From NCBI RefSeq assembly GCF_007197775.1, contig NZ_CP041638.1:558001-622000 (forward strand): a stretch of 64,000 bases of DNA. Reading direction: 5' to 3'. The stretch comes from Thalassotalea sp. PS06. Its GTDB lineage: Bacteria > Pseudomonadota > Gammaproteobacteria > Enterobacterales > Alteromonadaceae. Position numbers and translations under genes: made by a program. The notes below the pieces were generated by a model that saw only the letters and a list, made by a program, of their open reading frames with translations, made no database searches and was not told the DNA's origin. Shown here piece after piece: positions 16,307 through 28,300 of this stretch; position 1 is the first letter of the stretch; every line of letters begins with the position of its first letter.

Positions 16307-16897
16307 ATGAGCAATGCGCCCGTGGATAACGGCCGTCGACGCTTTCTGACAGTCGCTACTTCGGTAGTAGGCGGAGCAGGTGTTGTTGGTGCAGCTGTGC
16401 CTTTCATTGCTTCCTGGAATCCGAGCGAAAAAGCGAAAGCTGCCGGTGCCCCTGTGGAAGTTAATATCAGTAAAATTGCTACTGGCCAGTTGGTTCGTAC
16501 AAACTATCGTGGTAAACCGATTTATATAGTACGCCGTGGTCAGGACGTGATTGACGCCTTAGGTGGTCACGAAGATCAACTAAGCGATCCGCAATCAAAC
16601 GAAGCGCAACAGCCTGAATACGCGCAAAATCAATATCGCTCCATTAACCCAGAATATCTGGTTGCTGAAGGGGTTTGTACGCACTTGGGTTGCGCACCAT
16701 CTTATCAAAAAGGTGATTTCGCAGAACAGGTCGAGGGCGTTGATTATGGCTTCTTCTGTCCGTGCCACGGTTCCAAGTTTGATATGGCAGGCCGAGTATT
16801 CTCTGGTGTACCTGCTCCGTTAAACCTTGTGGTTCCTGAGCATTCATTCTTAGATGACAACACCCTAATCATTGGTGTTGGTAAGGGAGATGCATAA
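16307..16897 (+). CDS. petA: Rieske iron-sulfur subunit of cytochrome bc1
   Basis: Ubiquinol-cytochrome c reductase iron-sulfur subunit, which carries electrons from quinol to cytochrome c1. The N-terminus NGRRRFLTVATSVVGG is a twin-arginine signal/anchor, expected because the [2Fe-2S] protein folds before export. Cluster ligands are in CTHLGC and CPCHGS, the canonical Rieske boxes. At 196 residues it matches bacterial homologues. The stop codon overlaps the petB start by one base (TAATG), so translation is coupled. First gene of petABC. Confidence 0.97.
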   Translation: MSNAPVDNGRRRFLTVATSVVGGAGVVGAAVPFIASWNPSEKAKAAGAPVEVNISKIATGQLVRTNYRGKPIYIVRRGQDVIDALGGHEDQLSDPQSNEAQQPEYAQNQYRSINPEYLVAEGVCTHLGCAPSYQKGDFAEQVEGVDYGFFCPCHGSKFDMAGRVFSGVPAPLNLVVPEHSFLDDNTLIIGVGKGDA

Positions 16898-18159
16898 TGT
16901 TCGCTAATTTCATGGCCTGGATTGACCAGCGCCTACCGGTTACTGAAGCGTGGAACAAGCACGTCGGTCAGTATCCCGCTCCTAAAAACTTCAATTTCTG
17001 GTACTTTTTCGGCTCTCTAGCCATGTTGGTACTAGTAAACCAAATCGTTACTGGTATCTGGTTAACGATGAATTATGAACCATCAGGTGATGGTGCATTC
17101 GCCTCCGTTGAGTACATCATGCGTGATGTCGATTACGGCTGGTTGTTGCGTTACATGCACTCCACTGGTGCTTCGGCGTTCTTTGTCGTCGTATATCTGC
17201 ACATGTTCCGTGGATTAATGTACGGTTCTTATCAAAAGCCTCGCGAGCTTCTATGGATCTTCGGTATGTTGATCTTCTTAGTGCTTATGGCTGAAGCCTT
17301 CATGGGTTACTTACTACCTTGGGGTAATATGTCTTACTGGGGTGCCCAGGTTATCATCTCCTTGTTTGGTGCGATTCCAATCATTGGTGATGACCTGACT
17401 ACCTGGATTCGTGGTGATTACGTTATCTCTGGTGCAACGCTAAACCGTTTCTTCGCACTTCATGTTATTGCTCTACCGCTAGTCCTAGTTGTACTGGTTT
17501 TCCTACATATTCTTGCATTGCACGAAGTAGGTTCAAACAACCCAGAAGGTACTGACATCAAGAAGCCTAAGGGCAGTGTTCCAGAGTCTGAGCAGAGTCA
17601 GTTCAAGTTCCACGAGAGCTACACCAAGAAATATGACATCGTTGATGCGGTGCCGTTCCACCCGTATTACTCAGTAAAAGATATCATGGGCGTTGTTGGT
17701 TTCTTAATCTTATTCTGTTGGGTGATGTTCTTCGCACCAGAAGGCGGTGGTTACTTCCTTGAAGCACCTAACTTCGAACCAGCAAATGCCTTGAAAACGC
17801 CTGAAAACATCGTTCCAGTTTGGTACTTCGGTCCGTTCTACACCATCTTACGTGTAATCCCGGACAAGTTACTTGGTATGGTTGGTATGTTCGCGGCTAT
17901 CGGTATGCTGTTCGCCCTTCCTTGGTTCGACCGCGGTACGGTGCGTTCTATCCGCTATCGTAGCAAGTGGCACGTGCTAAACTTAACCCAATTTGCGATT
18001 TGTTTTGTGATTCTGGGTGTTTTAGGAACCATGCCTGCGTCTGATTTAGCGAACCTGATTGGTCGTATCGCATCTCTAGGTTACTTTGGTTTCTTCATTG
18101 CGCTTTGGTTCTATTCGAAAAACGAAGATACCAAGCCAGTTCCGGAAAGGATGTCTTAA
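16897..18159 (+). CDS. petB: Cytochrome b subunit of cytochrome bc1
   Basis: Integral membrane subunit holding two b hemes and the quinone sites. The 420-residue protein has eight or more hydrophobic helices. The heme-region motifs RYMHSTGASAFF with VYLHMFRG, and LNRFFALHVIALPL with LHILALHE, supply the paired histidines. The PEWY-type quinol-oxidation motif appears as VPVWYFGPFYTILR, with Val-Trp replacing the usual Glu-Trp start: PVWY instead of PEWY, a variant seen in several proteobacterial cytochromes b. It is coupled to petA and two bases upstream of petC. Confidence 0.97.
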   Translation: MFANFMAWIDQRLPVTEAWNKHVGQYPAPKNFNFWYFFGSLAMLVLVNQIVTGIWLTMNYEPSGDGAFASVEYIMRDVDYGWLLRYMHSTGASAFFVVVYLHMFRGLMYGSYQKPRELLWIFGMLIFLVLMAEAFMGYLLPWGNMSYWGAQVIISLFGAIPIIGDDLTTWIRGDYVISGATLNRFFALHVIALPLVLVVLVFLHILALHEVGSNNPEGTDIKKPKGSVPESEQSQFKFHESYTKKYDIVDAVPFHPYYSVKDIMGVVGFLILFCWVMFFAPEGGGYFLEAPNFEPANALKTPENIVPVWYFGPFYTILRVIPDKLLGMVGMFAAIGMLFALPWFDRGTVRSIRYRSKWHVLNLTQFAICFVILGVLGTMPASDLANLIGRIASLGYFGFFIALWFYSKNEDTKPVPERMS

Positions 18160-18161
18160 TA

Positions 18162-18917
18162 ATGAAAAAAATTCTAGTAACCCTATTATGTCTATTCCCT
18201 GCGTTGGCACTTGCTGCCGGCGCAACCGGACCATTGGATAAAGCTAACAACGACATTACTGACAAGGCTTCATTGCGCAACGGTGCTGAAACCTTTATGA
18301 ACTATTGTCTGGGCTGTCACTCTTTGAAATTTCAACGCTACAATCGTACCTTTAAGGATTTGGGCATTGACGAAAAGGAAGGCATGGCAACCTTGATGTT
18401 TACCGGTGAAAAGCCAGGTGATCACATTACCAATAACATGCCAGCGGCAGAAGCTGCGGCCTGGTTTGGTGCGGCGCCACCGGATCTAACACTTGTTGCC
18501 CGTTCCCGTAAAGGCGGAGCTGACTGGATTTACACGTATCTACGTGGTTTCTATGTCGATCCAGCGCGTCCATTCGGTGTTAACAATGTAACGTTCAAAG
18601 ATGTTGGTATGCCACACGTATTCCAGAACCTTCAGGGTGTTCAGGAGTTATCTGAAGAAGCGCAAGCTATGCTGGCGTTGCCTTCAAAAGAACAACGTCC
18701 TTTATCTACTGAAGACTTGGTATTGGTGCAGGAAGGTTCAATGACGCCAGCCGAGTACGATGTTATGGTGCGTGATCTTGCGAACTTCCTTGAGTACACA
18801 GGTGAGCCAGGTAAAGCTGAGCGCAAACGTCTTGGCTACTGGGTCTTAGGATTCCTGTTTATTCTGTTTATCCTGAGCTACTTGCTTAAGAAAGAATACT
18901 GGCGTGACGTTCACTAA
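18162..18917 (+). CDS. petC: Cytochrome c1 subunit of cytochrome bc1
   Basis: Periplasmic heme c subunit anchored by one C-terminal helix (LGYWVLGFLFILFILSYLL). I start at ATG giving MKKILVTLLCLFPALALAAG, a clean signal peptide; the longer in-frame ORF overlapping petB lacks support. The heme site CLGCH occurs in MNYCLGCHSLKFQRYNR, and GMPHVFQNLQG contains the axial Met region. Mature length is typical for gammaproteobacteria. AAAGGATG precedes the start. A strong hairpin terminator follows 38 bp after the stop. Confidence 0.96.
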   Translation: MKKILVTLLCLFPALALAAGATGPLDKANNDITDKASLRNGAETFMNYCLGCHSLKFQRYNRTFKDLGIDEKEGMATLMFTGEKPGDHITNNMPAAEAAAWFGAAPPDLTLVARSRKGGADWIYTYLRGFYVDPARPFGVNNVTFKDVGMPHVFQNLQGVQELSEEAQAMLALPSKEQRPLSTEDLVLVQEGSMTPAEYDVMVRDLANFLEYTGEPGKAERKRLGYWVLGFLFILFILSYLLKKEYWRDVH

Positions 18918-18954
18918 ATTGGTTTACCCTGACGTCTTCAGTTAGGGTTAATTC

Positions 18955-19002
18955 AGGGGCTATACTAATATCGAATCAGGGATATTAGTTTCAGCCCCTT
19001 TG
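18955..19002 (+). terminator. Hairpin terminator after petABC
   Basis: AGGGGCT-AT-ACTAATATC pairs with GATATTAGT-TTC-AGCCCCT, 16 bp interrupted by a small internal loop, followed by TTTG. The T run is short, so termination may be partial and allow read-through to sspA. Confidence 0.75.
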
Positions 19003-19058
19003 TCGTATCAGGTCTTTTTGAACCGATACTCATTAATAAGAATATTTTTGGAGGATAT

Positions 19059-19700
19059 ATGGCTGTAGCCGCAAACAAACGCTCTGTCATGACTTTGTTT
19101 TCAAACGCCGATGACATGTACTCTCACCAGACACGTATTGTGCTGGCCGAGAAAGGTGTCGGTGTAGATATCCACTTAGTGGACATGGATAACCTTCCGG
19201 AAGATTTAATTGACTTAAATCCTTACGGAACTGTCCCAACCCTTATTGATCGTGAGTTAGCGCTTTACGAAGCTAAGATCATTATGGAATATCTGGATGA
19301 ACGTTTTCCGCATCCGCCATTAATGCCCGTATATCCGGTTAGCCGCGGTCGTAGTCGCTTAATGATGCACCGTATTGAAAATGACTGGTATACACTAGCC
19401 GACAAGATTTTAAATGGTTCTGCTGCGGAAGCAGAATCGGCGCGCAATGAATTGCGTGAAAGCCTGTTATCAATTGCTCCTATTCTAAACGAAGCACCAT
19501 ATTTTATGAGCGAAGAATTTAGTCTGGTCGATTGTTATCTTGCTCCGCTGTTATGGCGTTTACCTGCTTTTGGTATTGAGTTATCAGGCCAGGGGAGTAA
19601 AGAGCTTAAATCTTATATGCTGCGTTTATTTGACCGGGAGTCATTCCAGGCTTCATTAACTGAAGCGGAACGCGAATTGCGTTTCGGTCATCCAGCATAA
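19059..19700 (+). CDS. sspA: SspA, stringent starvation protein A
   Basis: RNA polymerase-associated protein with a glutathione S-transferase fold: thioredoxin-like domain (about 10-85) and helical domain (about 95-205). MTLFSNADDMYSHQTRIVLAEKGV and the DLNPYGTVPTLIDREL segment match SspA; the family lacks GST activity and acts in stationary-phase and stress transcription. Length is 213 residues. A strong GGAGG lies before the ATG. It is followed 19 bp later by sspB, the conserved pair, downstream of petABC as is common in gammaproteobacteria. Confidence 0.95.
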   Translation: MAVAANKRSVMTLFSNADDMYSHQTRIVLAEKGVGVDIHLVDMDNLPEDLIDLNPYGTVPTLIDRELALYEAKIIMEYLDERFPHPPLMPVYPVSRGRSRLMMHRIENDWYTLADKILNGSAAEAESARNELRESLLSIAPILNEAPYFMSEEFSLVDCYLAPLLWRLPAFGIELSGQGSKELKSYMLRLFDRESFQASLTEAERELRFGHPA

Positions 19701-19719
19701 TAAACCGGTATTTGGTTGT

Positions 19720-20130
19720 ATGAATATCGTAATGACGTCAAATAAGCCCTACTTAATCAGGGCTTTTTTTGAATGGATAGTAGATAACGAATTGACCCCA
19801 TATATTGCGGTTGATGCCTATTTTCCAGACGTTGAGGTTCCTGTTGCTTATGTTACCGATGGACAAATCGTTCTAAACATTGCGCCGGTGAGTGTCGGTG
19901 GTTTTGCGATGGGTGAACATGCGATTGAATTTAGTGCCCGATTCGGCGGTAAACTGGAACATCTTATTGTCCCTTACGAGGCGGTTGCGGCAATATATGC
20001 CCGTGAAAACGGTGTAGGTACATCTTTTGAAGTGAACTACCCACCGCTATCTGAAGAAGAACCAGAGACAGTAGAAGAAGATCCCAAACCACCAAAAAAA
20101 GGCAAACCTACGCTTTCTATCGTTAAGTAG
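19720..20130 (+). CDS. sspB: SspB, ClpXP adaptor protein
   Basis: Binds the ssrA tag and hands tagged proteins to ClpXP. The 136 residues comprise the folded substrate-binding domain (about 5-110), with NIAPVSVGGFAMGEHAIEFSARFGG as core (shown in part: VGGFAMGEHAIEFSARFGG), a flexible acidic linker (SEEEPETVEEDPKPP) and a C-terminal tail KGKPTLSIVK that matches the ClpX-docking XB motif of E. coli SspB. The linker-tail arrangement makes the assignment secure. Ends at a bidirectional terminator shared with dolP. Confidence 0.95.
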   Translation: MNIVMTSNKPYLIRAFFEWIVDNELTPYIAVDAYFPDVEVPVAYVTDGQIVLNIAPVSVGGFAMGEHAIEFSARFGGKLEHLIVPYEAVAAIYARENGVGTSFEVNYPPLSEEEPETVEEDPKPPKKGKPTLSIVK

Positions 20131-20147
20131 GCTTACATTTCAGATAC

Positions 20148-20174
20148 AAAAAACGGGCACTTAGCCCGTTTTTT
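20148..20174. terminator. Bidirectional terminator between sspB and dolP
   Basis: AAAAAACGGGC / GCCCGTTTTTT with loop ACTTA. A and T tracts on both sides make it effective on both strands, fitting the convergent genes. Confidence 0.95.
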
Positions 20175-20193
20175 ATTACTTAAGTTTCAAAGA

Positions 20194-20760
20194 CTATAAG
20201 TATTCAAATGCCCGGTAAACCATAGCAACACCATAGACATTACGAACGATGTCTACCGCTATCTGACTTTCCTGTTGATTTACCAGACCCATTAAGAAGA
20301 CTTCAGAATCTTCAGTGACAACTTTAATCGCTGAGGCATCAATGCGTTCATCCATCAGCAATTCGGTTTTAACTTTTGTCGTTAGCCACGAATCAGCGCC
20401 TTTACTGGAGATAGAAAGGAGTTTGCCGACGCGAACTTGATTATGCAGCTTGCGGATCCCTGGGATATCACTAACCAGGCGAATTACCTGATCTTTTAGT
20501 GCCTGAGTAGGCGCCTGGCCAACAACTAAAAGGTGTCCGTTTACACTGGTAAACTTAACATTAGTGGCTTCTTCTAATAGTGGCTCGTTGCGAATGCGGC
20601 CATAGGCTTTAACTTCAATAGCCTGATCATCAACCTGGGCTCCTAACGTGCGGCGATCATTGTATGACATCGCTCCACCCGCAGCGGCACCGACCAGAGC
20701 CACAGCGCATCCTTGAAGTGTGCTGGCTATAGCAGCAACAAAAATAATCTGCTTCAACAT
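20194..20760 (-). CDS. dolP: DolP (YraP), double BON-domain outer-membrane lipoprotein
   Basis: A 188-residue lipoprotein: signal peptide with lipobox LQGC (Cys18), followed by two BON domains (about 45-112 and 122-188). In E. coli DolP binds anionic phospholipid, localises to division sites and supports envelope integrity and BAM function. The second residue after the Cys is Val and not Asp, consistent with outer-membrane sorting. It is the last gene of the lpoA-yraN-diaA-dolP cluster, the same order as in E. coli. Confidence 0.93.
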   Translation of the reverse strand: MLKQIIFVAAIASTLQGCAVALVGAAAGGAMSYNDRRTLGAQVDDQAIEVKAYGRIRNEPLLEEATNVKFTSVNGHLLVVGQAPTQALKDQVIRLVSDIPGIRKLHNQVRVGKLLSISSKGADSWLTTKVKTELLMDERIDASAIKVVTEDSEVFLMGLVNQQESQIAVDIVRNVYGVAMVYRAFEYL

Positions 20761-20817
20761 AATATTCTTCTTGTTAACTTGTTGGTGCCTTTAGCGAGTT
20801 AAAGGCGGGGTTAAGGT

Positions 20818-21815
<998 letters not shown>

Positions 21816-23931
21816 ATTTCCCCCAGGACAATGAACGGCTGATAACTTTATCGCTGTCCATCTGTAAAGTACCTGTCTCTCCGCGATGATGTTGTGCGGG
21901 GTTCTTCGCCATCACCTGCACTTTATCAACCAGGTTCATACTGTCGATACCCATCGCATAAAGACGTTGCATGGTGCTGGAACTGGTAGGCCATAGCTCT
22001 CTCGCCTGCTCGGAAAGGTCCTGTGCTCTGGCTTGTTTTGGTAACAACCATGGAATTTCTGTGAAAGTCAGGCCATTCAAGTCGCGACTGGTATTCTTAT
22101 CGCGATTAATATTGTGGCTTCGCGAGCTGGCAAAAATTGGAATTGCTTTAGCAAAGGGGCTGATATTAACGTCAACATACGGCTTTAATAATCTGGCGTC
22201 ATCGGCGCTTGCGAAGATGTAGATCATATCGATGTCACGACGATTTCGAGGCTCAGCTTCAAGGTTTTCGTTCATGCGATTACGCATCAGGAAAATTCGC
22301 TCTTTGGAAAGATTGACATCAAGCGCATTTTTAACGGCTTGTTCCATCTCCTTACTGGTCTGATAGTAAATCACCTGTGGCGTATTACCGCTTTGTAAAA
22401 ACCATTGGTTCTGGAAGGTATCAGCCAGACGCTTGCCGAGACTGGAATCCTGACTAAGGATTACTGGATGCTGATAGCCTTTGTGGAATAGGGTGAATGC
22501 AGCCTGCTTCGCTTCATCTTCTGGTCGCATCGAAAACACATAATGCTTATCACCTAATTGCTGCTGCTCTGGCAGGTTTAACAAAAGGGTCGGCCAGGTA
22601 TGGGGCATCAGCACCTGTTCAGTCGCGATATAAGCATCTACTTTTTGTTTTAATAATGGGCCAATGACAAAGTCCGGAGGTGTGAGCATAAGTTGCTGTG
22701 AGATTTCTGTCATGGTTGCGCTGTTGCTATCAATAAATGACAGTTTTCTTTGATTATCATTTTTTTGGTAAGCCGCTAACAAACCTCGCTGAATTGCCTG
22801 CCCGATGCTGGCTTCTCGACCTGACAGCGGGATTATGACAGTGATATTGTCAATCGACTGTTGCTCGGGGATCAGGGTTAACGCCACGGTTTCACGGTCT
22901 AATCCAACATCTGTTTCTGGCACCGGTTGTGGCTCCGGATTGAGATAGTTTGCCACTAATGGGGCTGCCAAATGGGTTCGATAACGATTTTGCCAAACCT
23001 GGTAAGCATTGGAGCTTTGTAACTGTTGCACGTTACTGCTTTCAATCCCGATTAACGCTAACCAGCCGGATAATTGTGGCGGATTTTGCTTCTTCAGATA
23101 ATCAAGTTGCCATGGCATCAGTTGGCCGATCAGGTTTTTTAGTTGTTCGAGCTCTTCAATATCGTCAGTAGGAAAGCTTTGGTATTGCAGTAGATAGGCA
23201 TTGATAGCCTGAGGCAATTTACCTTGTTCTAGCAAAGCATCGGCGGTTAGTCGTAATTTACGTTTAGCGGTACTTGAGGCTTTAATGTTTGAAAGTAGCG
23301 ATAAGCATAAATCGGCATCCCCTAGCATCAGGCTCGCTTCTGCCATATTCAGCAAATTGTAATTGCTTTGGATTTGATTAAGAGGGAGGTTCGCCAACTG
23401 CTGGGAAAGAAACAGTGATTTTTCAGGTTGCTGTTGCTTTAACAGTTTTTGCCCAGCCTGAAGTAGCAATATGATTGCTTGCTGGTTGTCTTGTCCTTTG
23501 GCTTGGGCCAGTAGCTCTTCAACCGTTACTGGTTGTTCCTCAACACTTTCTATCTGTTGTTCTGTTTTCGGTGCTTTCTTTTGTGCTTTTTTAGGCTCTG
23601 GGGTCGCACAACCATTTAATATCAATACGGCAATACCAAAAAACAGCAGGGATTTTGCTTTCATAAAGTCTGACTTTCGCTTTAGCGTAAGGGGGCTAGG
23701 TTTATTATTATCTTGATGCTTATTCATGAACATTAGGTCGATTTGAACGAATCGCCTATATCATTAATCAGATAGCAGATAATTGTTGTAATTATCTTTA
23801 TAATAAACCGCCGTGAGGGATAAGGGCAACAGCTAGATGTTACAAGGTGTAATCAATTGACTCGCAAATAGCATAGTCTTAACCAAGGTAATCGCACCCA
23901 TACCAATGGGTTGTATGAAAACAGGCAAATT

Positions 23932-24786
23932 ATGAATCAATACATGGTCGAAGCAGGTACGTTATACGTGGTGGCAACACCGATAGGTAATTTACTTGAT
24001 ATCACCCAAAGGGCAATTGAAGTTTTGGCTCAGGTAGATGTCGTGGCCTGTGAAGATACGCGCCACAGTGCACGCTTATTGCAGCACTTTAGTATCAGTA
24101 ACCGCACCATCTCATTACATGACCACAATGAAAGACAACGCCAGGAACAAATTAGCAATTGGCTCAAAGAAGGACAGTCAGTAGCTTTAGTTAGTGATGC
24201 TGGAACACCTTTGATATCAGATCCTGGGTTTCACCTGGTGCGTCATTGCCGTCAGCAAAACCTCAACGTTGTGCCAGTTCCTGGTGCCTGTGCGGCCATA
24301 GCGGCTTTGTGTGTTGCTGGTCTGCCAACCGATAGATTTACCTTTGAGGGTTTTTTACCGTCAAAACAGGGAGCACGCCTGAGTGTGCTAGAGGCACTGA
24401 AAGATGAACCTAGAACCATGGTGTTTTATGACGCGCCGAGACGCATTATCGATACGGTTGAAGACATTATTAGTGCAATGGGCGAAGACCGTTACGTGGT
24501 TATTGCCAGAGAAATTACCAAAACCTTTGAGACCATCCATGACGCTACTGCCAGTGAACTTTTAGCCTGGTTACAGCAGGATGCCAATCAGGAAAAAGGC
24601 GAATTGGTATTGATGATCGAAGGGAAAACTGCCGTTATTGATGACATCCCGCCTATCGCCAAGAAAACCTTGAATCTGCTTTTAAAAGAGATGAAGCCGA
24701 AAAAAGCTTGTGCGGTAACCGCGGAAATATTCGGCCTGAAGAAAAACGATTTATATGCACTAACCCTTGCCGAAAAACAGGATTAA
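23932..24786 (+). CDS. rsmI: RsmI, 16S rRNA 2'-O-ribose C1402 methyltransferase
   Basis: S-adenosylmethionine-dependent methyltransferase of the tetrapyrrole-methylase fold that modifies C1402 of 16S rRNA with RsmH, also encoded here at 39492. The 284-residue protein has LYVVATPIGNLLDITQRA at the N-terminus, EDTRHSARLLQHF, LVSDAGTPLISDPGFHLVR and PGACAAIAAL, all diagnostic. I use the ATG with AGG upstream (MNQYMVEAG) and not the TTG 21 nt earlier. It lies divergent from lpoA, as in most gammaproteobacteria, and just upstream of rnpB. Confidence 0.96.
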   Translation: MNQYMVEAGTLYVVATPIGNLLDITQRAIEVLAQVDVVACEDTRHSARLLQHFSISNRTISLHDHNERQRQEQISNWLKEGQSVALVSDAGTPLISDPGFHLVRHCRQQNLNVVPVPGACAAIAALCVAGLPTDRFTFEGFLPSKQGARLSVLEALKDEPRTMVFYDAPRRIIDTVEDIISAMGEDRYVVIAREITKTFETIHDATASELLAWLQQDANQEKGELVLMIEGKTAVIDDIPPIAKKTLNLLLKEMKPKKACAVTAEIFGLKKNDLYALTLAEKQD

Positions 24787-24788
24787 TA

Positions 24789-24817
24789 TTGCCTTGTATA
24801 CTGGCAATGGGTACAAT
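24789..24817 (+). promoter_or_regulatory. rnpB promoter
   Basis: TTGCCT and TACAAT separated by exactly 17 bp end eight bases before the inferred 5' end of RNase P RNA. It begins three bases after the rsmI stop. Confidence 0.75.
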
Positions 24818-24824
24818 GCCGCCC

Positions 24825-25213
<389 letters not shown>

Positions 25214-25218
25214 TTCAC

Positions 25219-25252
25219 AAAACCCGACTTGTTAACTCAGGTCGGGTTTTTT
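25219..25252. terminator. Terminator after rnpB, usable from both sides
   Basis: AAAACCCGAC / GTCGGGTTTTTT with an 11- to 13-base loop. The opposite strand also ends in TTTTG, so it may serve the convergent hybrid kinase gene too. Confidence 0.88.
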
Positions 25253-25306
25253 GCTTTTAAGGAAAGTGCGCAACAAAAAGCGGTGGCTCGCGTAATCCTT
25301 GCGCAA

Positions 25307-28300
25307 CTACTCTTTACTGTTCAGGGCGTTAAGCGCCGCTTCGTAATCATATCGGATTACGGCTTTACTGATTTGACTAAAAAGGCTGGCACCGAGCTCG
25401 GTTTGCAACGCTTGTTGATGCTTGCCAATAAAATCCGCAGTGGCAGTATCATACTCGGCTAACATGGTTCTTAGCTCAGAAAGACACTTTTGAGGAGACT
25501 GCGAGGGCTCGTCACTGGCCTTAGATATTTCGATATTTTTGCCAAGCTTCGGGATCTTCACATCGATTTCTTTTATTGCCATTTCCAGAGGTACGGTAAC
25601 GAGCTGCATTGCCGAAAAATTCAGATTACCGGATCTCACCTGTTGCTCCAGAACTTCGGCATTTTGCTGAACATCAAAGGCACCAATATTCCCGGCTAAT
25701 CCTTTCAATGTATGGGCAAGATAAATGGCTTCATCAACATCATTTTTTTCAATAGCGGCTCGGAATTTCTCTTTAAAGTTACTTTGCCCTTTGCTAAAGC
25801 CCAATAACAGTTTTTGATACAGTAACTGATTATTCATTGCCCGGCGCAGGCCGTCAGAAACATTTATGGTGATCATTTTGTGAGGAATAATGTCTCGTAC
25901 TAGTGAAGGGTGAGAAACTGCGACATCCGTAGCAGAATTGTCTCTATCTGTATTGATCCAATTCGCCATTATCTGAAACATAGTTTCGACATTGATTGGT
26001 TTAGCAATATGGTCATTCATGCCAGCTTGAATTGCTTTTTCTTTATCTCCGGCCATGGCATTAGCGGTCATAGCCAGAATCGGTAAATCTTTATATTGTT
26101 CTTGCTCACGAATCTTTTTGGTTGCGGTATATCCGTCCATGACCGGCATCTGACAATCCATTAATATGCCGTCGTAACGTCCAGGCTTGAGCATGTCCAG
26201 AGCGATCAGGCCGTTCTCAGCAATATCGCAATCGATATTATTTTTAGTAAGCAGGGCAGTTATCAATTGTTGATTAACTTCATTGTCTTCTACCGCCAGA
26301 ATTTTCGCACCTTTAAGCTGCTTTATTGCCGTTTTCATTTTTAATTTCGGGGTCGCAAACTGTGGGCTGATGACATGGCGCTCACCACTGGCCTGGATAA
26401 TAGCCTGATGCAGTTTATTGCGAGTTACCGGTTTGGTTAATATGTCATCGACTGCCAGGTCGTTGAGTTGCAAACTTAATTCCTCACGTCCGAAAGCCGT
26501 CACCATAAACACTAAAGGTGGATTTTTCAGCGTTAATTCAGTTAGTACGATTCTCGCCATCGAGACGCCATCAACTATCGGCATTTGCCAATCTAATAGC
26601 AATAGTTGAAACGGATCGGATTCATCATTTTGATTAATTAATGCCAGCGCATCTTTGGCACTGCTGGCTAATTTGTATCGATAGCCCATAGATTCGAGAA
26701 TTCGAGCAAAAATATCTTGGGCATGGGGATTATCATCGACAACCAAAATATGTTGTATTTTACTGACTTTTGAAACGACCCTGTTTGGCGCATTGGTCTG
26801 GCGTTTAAATTTGATTGAAAACGAAAACGTACTGCCGCGACCGAGTTTACTGCGGACACTGATTTCACCGCCCATTAAATTTATCAGTTTCTTCGATATC
26901 GCCAGCCCTAATCCAGTTCCGCCATGGACTCGGGTTGTCGAAGCGTCTGCCTGAGTAAAAGGCTTGAATAAATCTGCCTGTTGCTCTTCACTCATGCCAA
27001 TACCGGTATCCTGGACGGCGAAATTAATCTCTACATCGGAATGAGTGGTACGTAGTGACGAAACCTGTAACAGCACTTCCCCTTCCTGAGTAAACTTCAC
27101 TGCATTATTGGTAAGGTTTATAAGTACCTGAGTGAGTCGCAATGAGTCGCCGACAAGCGCCATCGGCAGATCATTTTGAATATCAAATAACAGTTCCAGG
27201 TGTTTCTCCTCGGCTTTAATACCGACAAAATTGACCAAATCTTCCAGAACTTCTGCAAGATCAAAGTTGCTCGCCTCAACTTCCAGTTTACCGGCTTCAA
27301 TTTTCGAGAAATCAAGGATGTCGTTAATGATGCCCAATAACGATTCTGCAGAGCGGTGGACTTTATCGATATAGCCCCGTTGTTGCGGATTCAAATCCGT
27401 ACTCAACGCCAGGTGCGACATGCCGATTATGGCATTCATTGGGGTGCGAATTTCGTGGGACATATTGGCAAGGAAGTCGGATTTTGCCCGGTTTGCATTT
27501 TCCGCGACCTCTTTTGCCGATTCGTAATTTAGCTCGAGCTTCTTCCTTTCGTTAATATCAATGTGAACGCCGGAAATTCGCGTTGGTACATTATGGTTAT
27601 CGGTTTCTATAACCCGACCCATGGTCAGAATCCATTTATAGCTGCCATCTTTACAGCGCATTCGGATCTCATTGCTATGCTCGACAATTTTCTGGCTCAT
27701 GTAGTCTTTTACCAACTGCTTTAACATCTGCTGGTCTTCCGATAAAAACAAGCCCATCCAGGTTTCATAACCACCTTTTAATTTCGACCATTTGCTATCA
27801 CTTTCGAGAATATCCTGTGGTTCGTAACCGAGCATGGTTGCCCATACCGAATTGATTAATGCCCAGCCCTCCTGTGGGTAGAGTTCCCATAAACCAATCT
27901 TGGCACCGTGAGTGGCGCTATCGAGGCGTTCCTCACTCTCGATAAGCCGCTGTTGCTGGCGGTTACGTTCAGTGATATCCCTGAGTATTCCAATGAAAAC
28001 CTGCTGGTGATCCAATACCGCTTCACGAACCGCAATTTCCATTGGAAATACTTCTTTATTCTTGCGTTGTGCGGTCAACTGTCGGACGTGATTGACCACA
28101 TCGGAATCCTTACGACTATGATAATGAGAAAGGAAAATATCGTGGGTATCACCCATTTCATCGGGCTGTAATATGGCGACAGGGCGGCCGACAACTTCTG
28201 TGCGATCGTAACCAAAAATAGTTTCTGCACTTCGGCTAAAATTTTGAATCACGCCTTTGCGGTCGATTACCACCACGCCATCGGCGACGCTGTCTAAAAT